The position numbers were made by a program, and so were the translations under genes. From the NCBI RefSeq assembly GCF_004791585.1, contig NZ_SRUU01000020.1, forward strand, positions 46,000 through 109,999: a DNA stretch of 64,000 nt, in the 5' to 3' direction. Numbering within the stretch: the stretch's first letter is position 1; the number at the start of each line of letters is the position of its first letter. This document shows positions 35,980 through 45,346 of the stretch, piece by piece. The notes beneath the pieces were generated by a model. It ran no database searches. It had not been told where the DNA came from and saw only the letters and a program-made list of their open reading frames with translations. This DNA is from Mesorhizobium sp. M1C.F.Ca.ET.210.01.1.1 (GTDB lineage: Bacteria; Pseudomonadota; Alphaproteobacteria; Rhizobiales; Rhizobiaceae).

Positions 35980-38004
35980 ATGACACCTACGAAGCTACTG
36001 ATCGGGCAGATCGCCGTTGTGTGCGCAATTGTCATTATCGGCGTATGGACGGCAACCCAATGGTGCGCTCAAATGCTGACCTACCAGACGCCTCTCGGCG
36101 CACCATGGTTTCTCTTCGCCGGCTGGCCAATCTACAAGCCGTGGAAGCTGTTTGAATGGTGGTTCCACTTCGATGCTTATGCGCCGGAGGTCTTCGACAA
36201 AGCCGGTACGCTTGCAGGCGCCAGCGGATTCCTGGGCTGTGCCGCCGCAATCGCAGGCTCGCTTTTGCGCGCGCGACAGCGCGGGTCGGTTACGACCTAT
36301 GGGTCTTCACGGTGGGCCACGACTCATGAGGTCGAGACGGCAGGGTTGTTACGGCCGGCGGGCGTTTTCCTCGGTAGGCTGAACGATCGCTATCTGCGCC
36401 ATGACGGCCCGGAGCACGTCATGGCATTTGCGCCGACGCGTTCGGGCAAGGGCGTGGGGCTGGTTGTTCCAACGCTACTTTCCTGGACCGGGTCTGCCAT
36501 CATTCATGATATAAAAGGCGAAAATTGGCAGTTGACCTCCGGCTGGCGGTCGAAATTCTCGTACTGCCTTCTGTTCAATCCGACCGACCCGAGATCGGCA
36601 CGCTACAACCCGCTGCTGGAGGTGCGCAAAGGCCCAGATGAGATCCGGGACGTTCAAAACATCGCCGACATCCTCGTCGATCCCGAGGGCGCGCTGGAGC
36701 GACGGAATCACTGGGAGAAGACCAGCCATTCACTCCTAGTTGGCGCCATTTTGCACGTGCTCTACGCTGAAGAGGACAAGACGCTAGCCCGCGTCGCCAC
36801 CTTCCTGTCGGACCCGCAACGCTCGTTTGCCGCAACGCTACGGCGGATGATGACGACAAACCATCTCGGGACGGGGCATAACCCTCAGGTCCATCCCGTA
36901 GTGGCCTCGGCGGCTCGCGAACTCCTGAACAAGTCGGAAAACGAGCGCTCAGGCGTCCTCTCGACCGCCATGTCCTTTCTTGGGCTTTATCGTGATCCAA
37001 CGGTCGCGGCGGCCACTTCGTCCTGCGACTGGCGCATCGCTGACCTAGTGGATGGAGAGCGACCGCTGTCGCTCTATCTGGTCGTGCCGCCTTCGGATAT
37101 CTCGCGCACCAAGCCTTTGGTGCGACTGATCTTGAACCAGATCGGCAGGCGGTTGACGGAGCGTCTGGAGGGGGACCCGAAGAAGAGCCGTAAGCATCAG
37201 CTGCTCATGATGCTGGACGAGTTTCCGGCGCTCGGTCGCCTCGACTTCTTCGAAACGGCGCTCGCCTTCATGGCAGGTTATGGCATTCGCTCCTATCTGA
37301 TCGCACAATCTTTGAACCAGGTTTCAAAGGCCTATGGCGAGAACAATGCTATTCTCGACAATTGCCACGTGCGAATTGCCTTTTCCTCCAATGACGAACG
37401 CACGGCCAAGCGCATCTCGGATGCCCTCGGCACCGCAACCGAACTTAGGTCGATGCGCAACTATGCGGGCCATCGGCTTGCGCCCTGGCTTTCACATGTC
37501 ATGGTGAGCCGCCAGGAAACCGCGCGCCCGCTCCTGACGCCAGGCGAGGTGATGCAATTGCCGCCGTCAGACGAATTGGTCCTGGTTTCTGGGTTGCCGC
37601 CGATCCGCGCCAAGAAGCTGCGCTATTATCAGGATCAGAATTTCACAGATCGGGTGCTGCCTGCGCCGGTGCTGCACGACGGACCCTATGCGGACTGCCC
37701 TGCATCACGCCCGGACGGCTGGACTGGACAAGTGTGCAGCGTCGATAGCCGACTTGCTGCGGACGAGGAAAGCGCCGACGCGCCAGTTGAAGACGAGGGA
37801 GGCGTTCAGCAGCAACGCCATCCAAGCCTGCCCGAAGAAGACGTTGTTGTCTCTCAAGAGCCCGATCAGGCCGATCTGTACAAGCCCGCAGACGATGACA
37901 GCGAAGCGCTCGCGGACAAGCGTGTCATGGATCGGATTTCCACTGCGGCCCGCGCCTACGGTATCAACGAGGGCAGGGGCGACGATGTCATTCCCGGCTT
38001 CTGA
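35980..38004 (+). CDS. traG: Type IV coupling protein TraG (VirD4 family)
   Basis: The ATPase that links the relaxosome to the mating-pair channel. From the ATG at 35980 it has 674 residues and starts MTPTKLLIGQI, as is usual; an ATG at 35947 is the alternative. Two N-terminal membrane helices (IAVVCAIVIIGVWTATQW and LAGASGFLGCAAAIAGSLL) anchor it. Walker A is FAPTRSGKGVGLVVPTLL, Walker B LLMMLDEFPALGRLDFF, and the hexamer interface motifs SYLIAQSLNQVSKAYG and NDERTAKRISDALG are present. The last 100 residues are acidic and variable. It is followed by the CopG-type gene and the trb operon, with RlxS as its likely client. Confidence 0.93.
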   Translation: MTPTKLLIGQIAVVCAIVIIGVWTATQWCAQMLTYQTPLGAPWFLFAGWPIYKPWKLFEWWFHFDAYAPEVFDKAGTLAGASGFLGCAAAIAGSLLRARQRGSVTTYGSSRWATTHEVETAGLLRPAGVFLGRLNDRYLRHDGPEHVMAFAPTRSGKGVGLVVPTLLSWTGSAIIHDIKGENWQLTSGWRSKFSYCLLFNPTDPRSARYNPLLEVRKGPDEIRDVQNIADILVDPEGALERRNHWEKTSHSLLVGAILHVLYAEEDKTLARVATFLSDPQRSFAATLRRMMTTNHLGTGHNPQVHPVVASAARELLNKSENERSGVLSTAMSFLGLYRDPTVAAATSSCDWRIADLVDGERPLSLYLVVPPSDISRTKPLVRLILNQIGRRLTERLEGDPKKSRKHQLLMMLDEFPALGRLDFFETALAFMAGYGIRSYLIAQSLNQVSKAYGENNAILDNCHVRIAFSSNDERTAKRISDALGTATELRSMRNYAGHRLAPWLSHVMVSRQETARPLLTPGEVMQLPPSDELVLVSGLPPIRAKKLRYYQDQNFTDRVLPAPVLHDGPYADCPASRPDGWTGQVCSVDSRLAADEESADAPVEDEGGVQQQRHPSLPEEDVVVSQEPDQADLYKPADDDSEALADKRVMDRISTAARAYGINEGRGDDVIPGF

Positions 38005-38120
38005 AGTCCGCTGAGTTGCAGAGCGCACCTCAGCGTAGATAACGGCCATAAGCAATTTTGAGCGTCTGGCCGATGCTTCTCCCGTCGCCGGCGCAACGCC
38101 GGGCCGTCGGAACGAGCCGC

Positions 38121-38534
38121 ATGAAGCCGCACCGCATTCGCCATCAGTTTCTGCTTGAGCCGGAGCTCAGCGAGAAACTGGACAACCTCAGTCGCGATCC
38201 GTCAACGACCAAATCAGCGATCGTGGCGAAGGCGATCGAGGCGTTCATCGAGCGGCGTGGCGAGAGCGAGTTCGATCGGCGCTACGGCGTAAGGCTTGAC
38301 CGGCTCTCCCGCGATCTTGCCCACGTCAGGCGCGATTCCGAGGTGATCCTGGAGAGCCTGGCGCTCTTCATCCGCTTTTCGATCACCCTTCACGCCCACA
38401 CGCCGGTCCCGGATCGGGCAACGCAGGCTATTGCCCAAGAGCGTTTCGAGAAATTCGTTGAGAAGGTCGGCCGCCAGATCGCTTCCGGCAAAAAGTCGCT
38501 TAGCAAAGACAATGGTGGGGGAGGGGAAGGATGA
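38121..38534 (+). CDS. CopG/RHH-family protein of the conjugation operon
   Basis: A 137-residue protein with an N-terminal ribbon-helix-helix: RIRHQFLLEPELSEKLDNLS, TTKSAIVAKAIEAFIERRGE is the strand and two helices that pair in a dimer. The C-terminal part (RRYGVRLDRLSRDLAHVRRD, SLALFIRFSITLHAH) is helical, as in related proteins found between traG and trbB. The ATG at 38121 starts MKPHRIRHQF; a TTG at 38058 is in frame but adds an unlikely tail. It overlaps trbB by 4 bases (ATGA). Likely a regulator of the trb operon or a relaxosome accessory protein. Confidence 0.8.
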   Translation: MKPHRIRHQFLLEPELSEKLDNLSRDPSTTKSAIVAKAIEAFIERRGESEFDRRYGVRLDRLSRDLAHVRRDSEVILESLALFIRFSITLHAHTPVPDRATQAIAQERFEKFVEKVGRQIASGKKSLSKDNGGGGEG

Positions 38535-39499
38535 GCTCTCATCCCGAGGCCGACCACCGGCGGCGTGTCATGCTGCGCACCGCCATGGGTCCGGCAATCA
38601 CCGAAGCCCTGGCCGATCCGTCCGTCATCGAGGTGATGGTCAATCCCGACGGCGCGCTGCGACTCGACCGGTTAGGCGAAGGTCGGGTCGATACCGACGT
38701 TCACATGCACCCGTCCGAGGCAGAACGTATCATCCGCCTGGTTGCTTCGCACGTGCGCGCCGAGGCGCACGCCGACAACCCGATCGTCAGTGCCGAATTG
38801 CCGTCTGGCGAACGCTTCGAAGGCCTGCTGCCACCTGTGGTGTTGGCGCCATGTTTTGCCATCCGCAAGCCCGCCGCGAAAGTCTACACCCTGGCCGACT
38901 ATGTTGCCGAACGCATCATGCTGCCGCTGCAGGCCGATGCGCTGAAAAAGGCCGTCCGCGAGCGGCGCAACATGCTGATCGCCGGCGGCACTTCCTCGGG
39001 GAAGACAACACTCGCCAACGCTCTGCTGGCTGAAGTCGCCGAATGCGACGATCGGGTGATCCTGATCGAGGACACACGCGAACTGCAGTGCGCGGCCAGG
39101 GACTGCGTTGCCCTGAGAACAAGGCGGGGCTCGGTCACCCTTGCCGATCTCGTGCGCTCGACGCTGAGGCTCAGGCCGGACCGCATCATCGTGGGCGAGG
39201 TGAGGGGCGCGGAAGCGCTCGACATGCTGAAGGCATGGAACACCGGGCACCCAGGCGGCATCGCTACCGTACACGCCAATTCCGCGCGCTCGGCTCTCTA
39301 TCGCATTGAGCAACTCGCCCAGGAAGCGGTGGTCACCGTTCCCCGCCGGCTCATCGCTGAGGCGATAGATCTGATCGTCTTCATAGCGGGACGCGGCTCG
39401 TCGCGCCACATCGACGCAATCGCCGAGGTCACCGGTCTCGACGGCAGCGGCGATTACGCCGTTGCCCCGCTCACGCTTTCGCAACTCCAGCAGCTTTGA
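38531..39499 (+). CDS. trbB: Conjugal transfer ATPase TrbB (VirB11 family)
   Basis: The hexameric secretion ATPase at the cytoplasmic face of the mating channel. The 322-residue protein has the N-terminal PAS-like domain (VIEVMVNPDGALRLDRLGEG), Walker A in LIAGGTSSGKTTLANALLAE (about 150-170), the Asp box LIEDTRELQCAA, Walker B with TLRLRPDRIIVGEVRGAEAL, and the His box HPGGIATVHANSA. The first gene of the trb cluster, overlapping the CopG-type gene and followed by trbC 12 bases on. All catalytic motifs are intact. Confidence 0.95.
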   Translation: MSSHPEADHRRRVMLRTAMGPAITEALADPSVIEVMVNPDGALRLDRLGEGRVDTDVHMHPSEAERIIRLVASHVRAEAHADNPIVSAELPSGERFEGLLPPVVLAPCFAIRKPAAKVYTLADYVAERIMLPLQADALKKAVRERRNMLIAGGTSSGKTTLANALLAEVAECDDRVILIEDTRELQCAARDCVALRTRRGSVTLADLVRSTLRLRPDRIIVGEVRGAEALDMLKAWNTGHPGGIATVHANSARSALYRIEQLAQEAVVTVPRRLIAEAIDLIVFIAGRGSSRHIDAIAEVTGLDGSGDYAVAPLTLSQLQQL

Positions 39500-39511
39500 A
39501 AGGCCTTCCTC

Positions 39512-39820
39512 ATGCGCAAGAAGCTTCGCTTTCTTTCGTCCACAGCGCTCGCGTTTCTTAACACGGCCCCGGTTTATGCCGCCGGCTCCGGCATGCCGTG
39601 GGAGCAGCCGCTGCAGCAGATCCTGGAGTCCGTGCAGGGACCGGTCGCCAAGATCGTTGCGGTGATCATCATTATCACCACCGGCCTGACGCTTGCCTTC
39701 GGCGACACCGCCGGTGGTTTTCGGCGCCTGATTCAGATCGTCTTCGGTCTGTCAATCGCCTTCGCGGCATCGAGCTTCTTCCTCTCCTTCTTCTCCTTCG
39801 GTGGTGGGGCGCTCGTCTGA
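39512..39820 (+). CDS. trbC: Conjugal pilin precursor TrbC
   Basis: VirB2-like pilin precursor of 102 residues. It has a long signal peptide (MRKKLRFLSSTALAFLNTAP, cleavage near VYAAGSG) and two membrane helices (IVAVIIIITTGLTLAFG and IVFGLSIAFAASSFFLSFF) that form the mature pilin. In RP4 this protein is cyclised by the TraF peptidase; the traF homologue at 16780 suits it. Its stop overlaps the trbD start (TGATG). The length and hydrophobic pattern are normal. Confidence 0.92.
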   Translation: MRKKLRFLSSTALAFLNTAPVYAAGSGMPWEQPLQQILESVQGPVAKIVAVIIIITTGLTLAFGDTAGGFRRLIQIVFGLSIAFAASSFFLSFFSFGGGALV

Positions 39821-40092
39821 TGGCCGCCGGGGAGCAGCATATCGAGGGCTTCGCAGTACCGGTCCACCGGGCGCTGACCGAGCCGATCCTGCTCGGCGGG
39901 GCTCCGCGCGCGGTGGCGATCCTCAACGGTACAGTGGCCGCGGCCATTGGCTTCGGCTTGCAGCAATGGATTGCTGGTCTGGTGCTTTGGATCGCAGGCC
40001 ACTCGTTAGCGGTGTTTGCCGCAAGACGCGATCCGGACTTCGCCAGCGTGCTTGTGCGCCACCTACGTCTGAAGGGGTGGCTTGCATGCTGA
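39820..40092 (+). CDS. trbD: Conjugal transfer protein TrbD (VirB3 family)
   Basis: A 90-residue inner-membrane protein of the pilus assembly complex. The family start EGFAVPVHRALTEPILLGGA and RAVAILNGTVAAAIGFGLQQ is followed by a second hydrophobic stretch (WIAGLVLWIAGHSLAVFAA) and the C-terminal RRDPDFASVLVRHLRLKGWL. Its start is fixed by the TGATG overlap with trbC, and its end overlaps trbE by 7 bases. A longer frame upstream runs inside trbC and is not used. Confidence 0.92.
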   Translation: MAAGEQHIEGFAVPVHRALTEPILLGGAPRAVAILNGTVAAAIGFGLQQWIAGLVLWIAGHSLAVFAARRDPDFASVLVRHLRLKGWLAC

Positions 40093-42536
40093 ACCTTTCG
40101 GAATATCGAAGCAAAGCCGACCGGCTTGCCGACCATCTACCCTGGGCTGCCTTGGTGGCGCCCGGCATCGTGCTCAACAAGGACGGCAGCTTTCAGCGGA
40201 CGTTGCGGTTCCGCGGCCCGGATCTCGAAAGTGCGACGGAGGCTGAACTCGTCGGCATTTGCGCCCGGGCGAACAATGCTCTCAGACGCCTTGGCTCTGG
40301 CTGGGCATTGTTCTTTGAGGCCGAGCGCACAGAAGCGCTGGGCTATCCGAACTCGCATTTTCCTGACGCCGCGTCGTGGCTGGTCGACGAAGAACGCCGC
40401 GCTGCTTTCGAGGGGAAGGTAGCGCACTACGAGAGCCGCTATCATCTGACCTTGGTGTTTATGCCACCGCCGGACGCCCAGGCGCGCGCAGAAAGCGCGC
40501 TCGTCGACTCTCATTATTCCCGAGGAGAAAGAGACTGGCGCCAGGATCTGGCGAGGTTCCGTGACGAGACCAACCGCGTGCTCGATCTCTTCTCGGGTTT
40601 CATGTCCGAAGTACGCGTCCTCGATGATGCTCAGACGTTGACCTACCTCCACGGCACGATTTCGCCTCGTCGCCATCCTATCATGGCCCCGGAAACGCCG
40701 ATATATCTGGATGCAATCCTGGTCGATGCGCCGCTTACCGGTGGCCTGGAGCCGATGCTGGGTGAGCAGCATCTTCGCACACTGACCATCCTCGGCTTTC
40801 CGAACCTCACCCGGCCCGGAATCCTCGATACCCTCAATCATCAGGATTTCGCCTATCGCTGGATGACGCGCTTCATTCCGCTCGAGAAAACGGAAGCCAC
40901 GAAGACGCTGACGCGATTGCGCCGGCAGTGGTTTGCCAAGCGCAAATCGATCGTGGCAATCCTACGCGAGGTCATTACCAACGAGCCGGTCCCGCTTGTC
41001 GATAACGATGCCGACAACAAGGCGCTCGATGCCGACGAAGCCCTTCAGGCATTGGGCGGTGATCATGTGAGTTTCGGCTATCTCACCACCACCGTGACGG
41101 TGTGGGGCGAGGATCGCCAAGCCGCTGCAGAGAAGCTTCGCGCGGTCGAGCGCATCATCAATGGGCTCGGCTTCACCACGATCCGAGAAGGCGTCAATGC
41201 GGTCGAGGCTTGGCTCGGCTCATTGCCTGGCCATGTCTACGCTAACGTTCGCCAACCGCTCGTTCATACATTGAACCTTGCCCATCTCATGCCGCTGTCG
41301 TCGGTTTGGGCCGGTCCTGCGACAAACGAGCATCTCGCGAAAGTCACCCAAACCGAAGCGCCACCGCTTTTCGTTGCCGAGACCAGTGGGTCGACACCGT
41401 TTCGGCTTTCCACCCACGTCGAAGATGTCGGCCACATGCTGGTTGTTGGTCCGACCGGCGCCGGCAAGTCGGTTCTGCTTGCTCTGATTGCTCTGCAGTT
41501 CAGGCGCTATGCCGGCGCCCAGGTTTATGTCTTCGACAAAGGCAATTCGGCCCGTGCTGCAACACTTGCCATGGGTGGAGAACACCACGCGCTAGGAGCG
41601 GACGGTTCCCTTGCCTTTCAGCCACTGCGCAGCATCAACGACCAGGCTAGCCGAAGCTGGGCGGCCGAATGGATCGCCAGCCTTGTTGCCCACGAGAACG
41701 TCACCGTCACGCCGGAGGTGAAGGAGGCTATTTGGTCAGCGCTGGCCAGCCTTGCCACCGCGCCGGCGCAGGAACGCACACTGACCGGTCTTTCGGTCCT
41801 GCTTCAATCCAATGCGCTGAAGACCGCATTGATGCCCTACACGCTCGACGGTCCCTTCGGCCGCCTGCTCGATGCCGATCATGATGGGCTGGCCTTGTCG
41901 GATGTGCAGTGTTTCGAGACCGAGGAGTTAATGCACAGCCAAGGCGCTTTGCTGCCGGTGCTTACCTATCTGTTCCAGCGACTTGAGGAACGGTTCGACG
42001 GACGGCCCACGCTGATCATGCTCGACGAGGCGTGGGTCTATCTCGACAATCCGCTGTTCGCCGCCCGCATCCGCGAATGGCTGAAGGTGCTGCGAAAGAA
42101 GAACGTGTCGGTTGTCTTCGCTACGCAGTCGCTGGCTGATATCGCGGGCTCTGGCATAGCGCCGGCAATCATCGAAAGCTGCCCGCAGCGCATTTTCCTT
42201 CCCAATGATCGTGCCGTGGAACCCCAGGCGCGCACAGCCTACGAGCGCTTCGGTTTAAGCGAGCGGCAGATCGAATTGATCGCCCGCGCCACGCCGAAGC
42301 GTCAGTATTATCTGCAATCGCGCCGCGGCAACCGTCTGTTCGAGCTCGAGCTTGGCCCCATCGCTCTTGCGCTTTGCGGTGCTTCCGATCCGGCCACGCA
42401 GACTCTGATCGACAGGATCATGTCCGAAGACGGGCAAGGCAGCTTTGCCTCGCAGTTCCTGATCGCGCGCGGCCTCGATTGGGCCGGCGAACTTCTCAAG
42501 CAATTCCCTCAACCAGACAAGGAGCAATTCTCATGA
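40086..42536 (+). CDS. trbE: Conjugal transfer ATPase TrbE (VirB4 family)
   Basis: The largest ATPase of the mating-pair complex, 816 residues. The start MLNLSEYRSKADRLADHLPW is typical. The N-terminal CagE/VirB4 domain includes YLHGTISPRRHPI and AYRWMTRFIPLEKTEA. The ATPase domain has Walker A MLVVGPTGAGKSVLLALIAL at about 450-470 and Walker B RPTLIMLDEAWVYLDNPLF, with FATQSLADIAGSGI after it. The start at 40086 overlaps the trbD end; the stop overlaps the trbJ start. Complete and in the usual order. Confidence 0.95.
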   Translation: MLNLSEYRSKADRLADHLPWAALVAPGIVLNKDGSFQRTLRFRGPDLESATEAELVGICARANNALRRLGSGWALFFEAERTEALGYPNSHFPDAASWLVDEERRAAFEGKVAHYESRYHLTLVFMPPPDAQARAESALVDSHYSRGERDWRQDLARFRDETNRVLDLFSGFMSEVRVLDDAQTLTYLHGTISPRRHPIMAPETPIYLDAILVDAPLTGGLEPMLGEQHLRTLTILGFPNLTRPGILDTLNHQDFAYRWMTRFIPLEKTEATKTLTRLRRQWFAKRKSIVAILREVITNEPVPLVDNDADNKALDADEALQALGGDHVSFGYLTTTVTVWGEDRQAAAEKLRAVERIINGLGFTTIREGVNAVEAWLGSLPGHVYANVRQPLVHTLNLAHLMPLSSVWAGPATNEHLAKVTQTEAPPLFVAETSGSTPFRLSTHVEDVGHMLVVGPTGAGKSVLLALIALQFRRYAGAQVYVFDKGNSARAATLAMGGEHHALGADGSLAFQPLRSINDQASRSWAAEWIASLVAHENVTVTPEVKEAIWSALASLATAPAQERTLTGLSVLLQSNALKTALMPYTLDGPFGRLLDADHDGLALSDVQCFETEELMHSQGALLPVLTYLFQRLEERFDGRPTLIMLDEAWVYLDNPLFAARIREWLKVLRKKNVSVVFATQSLADIAGSGIAPAIIESCPQRIFLPNDRAVEPQARTAYERFGLSERQIELIARATPKRQYYLQSRRGNRLFELELGPIALALCGASDPATQTLIDRIMSEDGQGSFASQFLIARGLDWAGELLKQFPQPDKEQFS

Positions 42537-43258
42537 TGCGGCGACGCCTTCTCTCCGGCCTGATCACCGTTTCCCTGATCGCCAAGCCTATGGCCGACTA
42601 TGTGCAGCCCGCGTACGCCCTTATCGTGTTCGATCCGTCCAATTATGCGCAGAACGTGCTGACGGCCGCGCGCGCATTGGAGCAGATCAACAACCAAATC
42701 CAGTCGCTGCAGAATCAGGCGACCATGCTGCAGAACATGGCGCGCAATCTTCAGCGTCTGGATTTCTCTTCCGTTGGCCAACTCACCGGTTCGCTCCATC
42801 GCATCGACGGCTTGATGGACCAGGCGAGTGGCCTCAGCTTTGATCTGGGCAAGCTTCAAGACCAGTGGCGCAGCCAATATCCGGAAAGCTACGACGCCAC
42901 GATCAAAGTCAGCGATGTGGCGAGTGCTGCGCGGGAGCGTTGGCAAACCGCCATGCAGGCGTTCCGCCAGACCATGGGTGTCCAGTCGCAAATCGTCGAG
43001 AACGTCCGCGCCGACGGCGATCTGCTCGCCGATCTCGTCAACCGCAGCCAAGGGGCGGCCGGTGCGCTTCAGGCAAGCCAGGCCACCAACCAGCTGATGG
43101 CGCTTTCGACAAAACAGCAGATGCAGATCCAGACGCTGCTCGCAACGCAGTTTCGAGCTGAGGCCGAGGATGCCGCCCGCAAGGCCCAGTCAGACGAAGC
43201 CGCCCGCGAGATGACGAAGCGGTTCTTGGGTACCGGCTCGGCTTATCCCGGCAATTAA
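42533..43258 (+). CDS. trbJ: Conjugal transfer protein TrbJ (VirB5 family)
   Basis: A 241-residue periplasmic minor pilus component. It has a signal peptide (RRLLSGLITVSLIAKPMADY), then a coiled-coil stretch rich in Gln and Asn (ALEQINNQIQSLQNQATMLQ), and a second one near the end (ALSTKQQMQIQTLLATQFRA). The ATG at 42533 has AAGGAG 7 bases upstream and overlaps the trbE stop; a second ATG follows directly. In many Trb clusters the next gene is trbK, the entry-exclusion lipoprotein; here trbL follows after 33 bases and trbK is absent. Confidence 0.92.
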   Translation: MMRRRLLSGLITVSLIAKPMADYVQPAYALIVFDPSNYAQNVLTAARALEQINNQIQSLQNQATMLQNMARNLQRLDFSSVGQLTGSLHRIDGLMDQASGLSFDLGKLQDQWRSQYPESYDATIKVSDVASAARERWQTAMQAFRQTMGVQSQIVENVRADGDLLADLVNRSQGAAGALQASQATNQLMALSTKQQMQIQTLLATQFRAEAEDAARKAQSDEAAREMTKRFLGTGSAYPGN

Positions 43259-43291
43259 TCACGAGTTCATCACGACGAGAAAGGCAGCGGC

Positions 43292-44614
43292 ATGAACGAC
43301 CTTGGCGTCATCGATCGCTTCATGGAGACCTTCATCCGCTACATCGACAGCGGGTTCGGTCTGCTATCGGGCGACCTCGCCTTCCTCACTACCATTCTGA
43401 TCGGCATTGACATCACACTTGCCGGCCTGGCGTGGGCGCTCGGCGACGAAACCAGCGTTCTCGGCCGGCTTGTCCGCAAGGTGCTCTATGTTGGCGTCTT
43501 CGCCTTCATTCTGAACAATTTCAAGAACCTCGCCGATATCGTTTATCGTTCTTTTGCCGGTCTCGGGATTAAGGCGTCGGCCGGCAATCTGTCGGCAGAC
43601 AATCTCTTGCGCCCGGGCCGCATTGCCGCGACCGGTTTCGAAGGTGCTTGGCCAATGCTTGACCAAGCCAGTCAGCTCCTGGGCTTCCCGGAAATCTTCG
43701 GCAACGCACTGACCATCTTCGTGCTGCTGATGGCCTGGTTCCTGGTTATCATCGCCTTCTTCATCCTTTCCATCCAGCTTTTCATCACCATCCTAGAGTT
43801 CAAGCTCACCACGCTGGCAGGTTTTGTTTTGGTTCCATTCGCACTTTGGAACCGTTCAGCGTTCCTGGCCGAACGCGTGCTCGGCCATGTTATCTCGTCA
43901 GGCATCAAGGTGATGGTGCTCGCCGTCATTGTCGGTATCGGCTCCACGCTCTTCGGGGAGTTCGCTTCCGCATTGCAAGGCAAGGAGCCGGATCTTGCCG
44001 GTGCCATGTCCCAGGTACTGGGCGCACTGGCACTGCTTGGCCTTGGCATTTTTGGGCCGGGGATCGCGTCGGGTCTTGTCTCAGGCGCACCGCAGCTTGG
44101 GGCGGGCGCCGCCCTCGGCACGACCGCGGCGGCAGCGGGTGTATCACTCGTTGCTGGAGGCACAGCATTTGCTGGCGCGCGTATGGCAACCAGCGGCGGT
44201 CTCGCCGCCATCCGAGCCGGCACAACAATGGGATCGGCTGCTTCCACGTCATGGCAGATCGGGCGCGCAACCTCGCCCGACGCTGGCCTCTCCGGTGTGG
44301 CTGCTGGAATGCATGGTGTAACCAGTGCAGCTGGCGGCGCCGCTATACGCATAGCGCGATCCGCCACTGCAAGTGTTGGGCGCAACGCCGATGCCGGGCG
44401 CGATGCCGCGTGGACCGCGACCGGCGGCGCGCCGACAGCGTCAATGACCGAACGCTCTGCCGGTTCGGCCACTGTTTCGGCGCCGACGTGGGCAAGGCGC
44501 CTACGTTCTGAACAGACCGCCCGGGCAAATCGCCACGCTGCCATGCAAGCTGTCCGAGACGGAGACCGGCCGGGAGGCAGCGCCAACCCCTCTCTCAACG
44601 ACAAGGATGACTAG
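43292..44614 (+). CDS. trbL: Conjugal transfer protein TrbL (VirB6 family)
   Basis: A 440-residue polytopic inner-membrane protein of the channel. At least six hydrophobic segments are visible in the first 300 residues (LTTILIGIDITLAGLAWAL, TIFVLLMAWFLVIIAFFILS, ITILEFKLTTLAGFVLVPFA, VLALALLGLGIFGPGIASGL-like and Gly-Ala-rich helices after it). The C-terminal 130 residues are low-complexity Ala, Gly and Thr and lack membrane segments, as usual. AAAGG lies 7 bases before the ATG. The trbF gene starts directly after its stop. Confidence 0.93.
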   Translation: MNDLGVIDRFMETFIRYIDSGFGLLSGDLAFLTTILIGIDITLAGLAWALGDETSVLGRLVRKVLYVGVFAFILNNFKNLADIVYRSFAGLGIKASAGNLSADNLLRPGRIAATGFEGAWPMLDQASQLLGFPEIFGNALTIFVLLMAWFLVIIAFFILSIQLFITILEFKLTTLAGFVLVPFALWNRSAFLAERVLGHVISSGIKVMVLAVIVGIGSTLFGEFASALQGKEPDLAGAMSQVLGALALLGLGIFGPGIASGLVSGAPQLGAGAALGTTAAAAGVSLVAGGTAFAGARMATSGGLAAIRAGTTMGSAASTSWQIGRATSPDAGLSGVAAGMHGVTSAAGGAAIRIARSATASVGRNADAGRDAAWTATGGAPTASMTERSAGSATVSAPTWARRLRSEQTARANRHAAMQAVRDGDRPGGSANPSLNDKDD

Positions 44615-45346
44615 ATGCTCTTCAAGCGACCCGTGCACCGTTACGGCAAAACACCCGAACCGGTCACGCCGTATCAAAAAGCCGCCCAACTGTGGGACGA
44701 GCGCATCGGCTCATCTCGACTGCAGGCCAGGAACTGGCGGATCATGGCCCTTGGCTGCCTGGCCTTGGCGACCGGGCTTTCCGGCGGACTCGTATGGCAG
44801 TCGATGCAAAGCCGTGTCGTGCCTTATGTCGTCGAGGTCGATGGCTTCGGCGAGACGCGCGCCGTCGCGCCGGCGGTCCGGAATTATGAGCCCTCGGATG
44901 CTCAGATCGCCTGGCATCTCGGCCGCTTCATCCAGAATGTCCGTTCCGTTTCCACCGATCCGGTTTTGGTTCGGCAGAACTGGTTGGCAGCGTACGACTT
45001 TGCTAGCGATCGCGCAGCGCTCTTCCTCAACGAATACGCCAAGGCGAACGACCCCTTCGGTCAGATCGGAACGCGCAGTGTTTCGGTACAGGTCACCAGC
45101 GTGGTCAGAGCCTCCGAAAGTTCATTCCAGGTCAAATGGACCGAGCAGGTGTTTGAGCGCGGAAGCCTTGCCAGCACGATGCGCTGGACTGCGATCCTCA
45201 CGATCGTGATCCGCTCGCCAAGCAATACGGATCAGCTGCGCAAGAATCCGCTCGGCGTCTTCATCAATGCCATTGACTGGTCACGCGAGCTCGACAGCGC
45301 CGTCCCAGCCCCCCTTTCTCCGACGGAGTCCACCAATGAAAGGTAA
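44615..45346 (+). CDS. trbF: Conjugal transfer protein TrbF (VirB8 family)
   Basis: A 243-residue bitopic protein. It has a cytoplasmic N-terminus (HRYGKTPEPVTPYQKAAQLW), one membrane helix (IMALGCLALATGLSGGLVWQ), and a periplasmic VirB8-type domain with VVPYVVEVDGFGETRAVAPA, WLAAYDFASDRAALFLNEYA and VKWTEQVFERGSLASTMRWT. It joins inner-membrane and outer-membrane parts of the channel. It begins at the base after the trbL stop and overlaps trbG by 11 bases. Complete. Confidence 0.93.
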   Translation: MLFKRPVHRYGKTPEPVTPYQKAAQLWDERIGSSRLQARNWRIMALGCLALATGLSGGLVWQSMQSRVVPYVVEVDGFGETRAVAPAVRNYEPSDAQIAWHLGRFIQNVRSVSTDPVLVRQNWLAAYDFASDRAALFLNEYAKANDPFGQIGTRSVSVQVTSVVRASESSFQVKWTEQVFERGSLASTMRWTAILTIVIRSPSNTDQLRKNPLGVFINAIDWSRELDSAVPAPLSPTESTNER

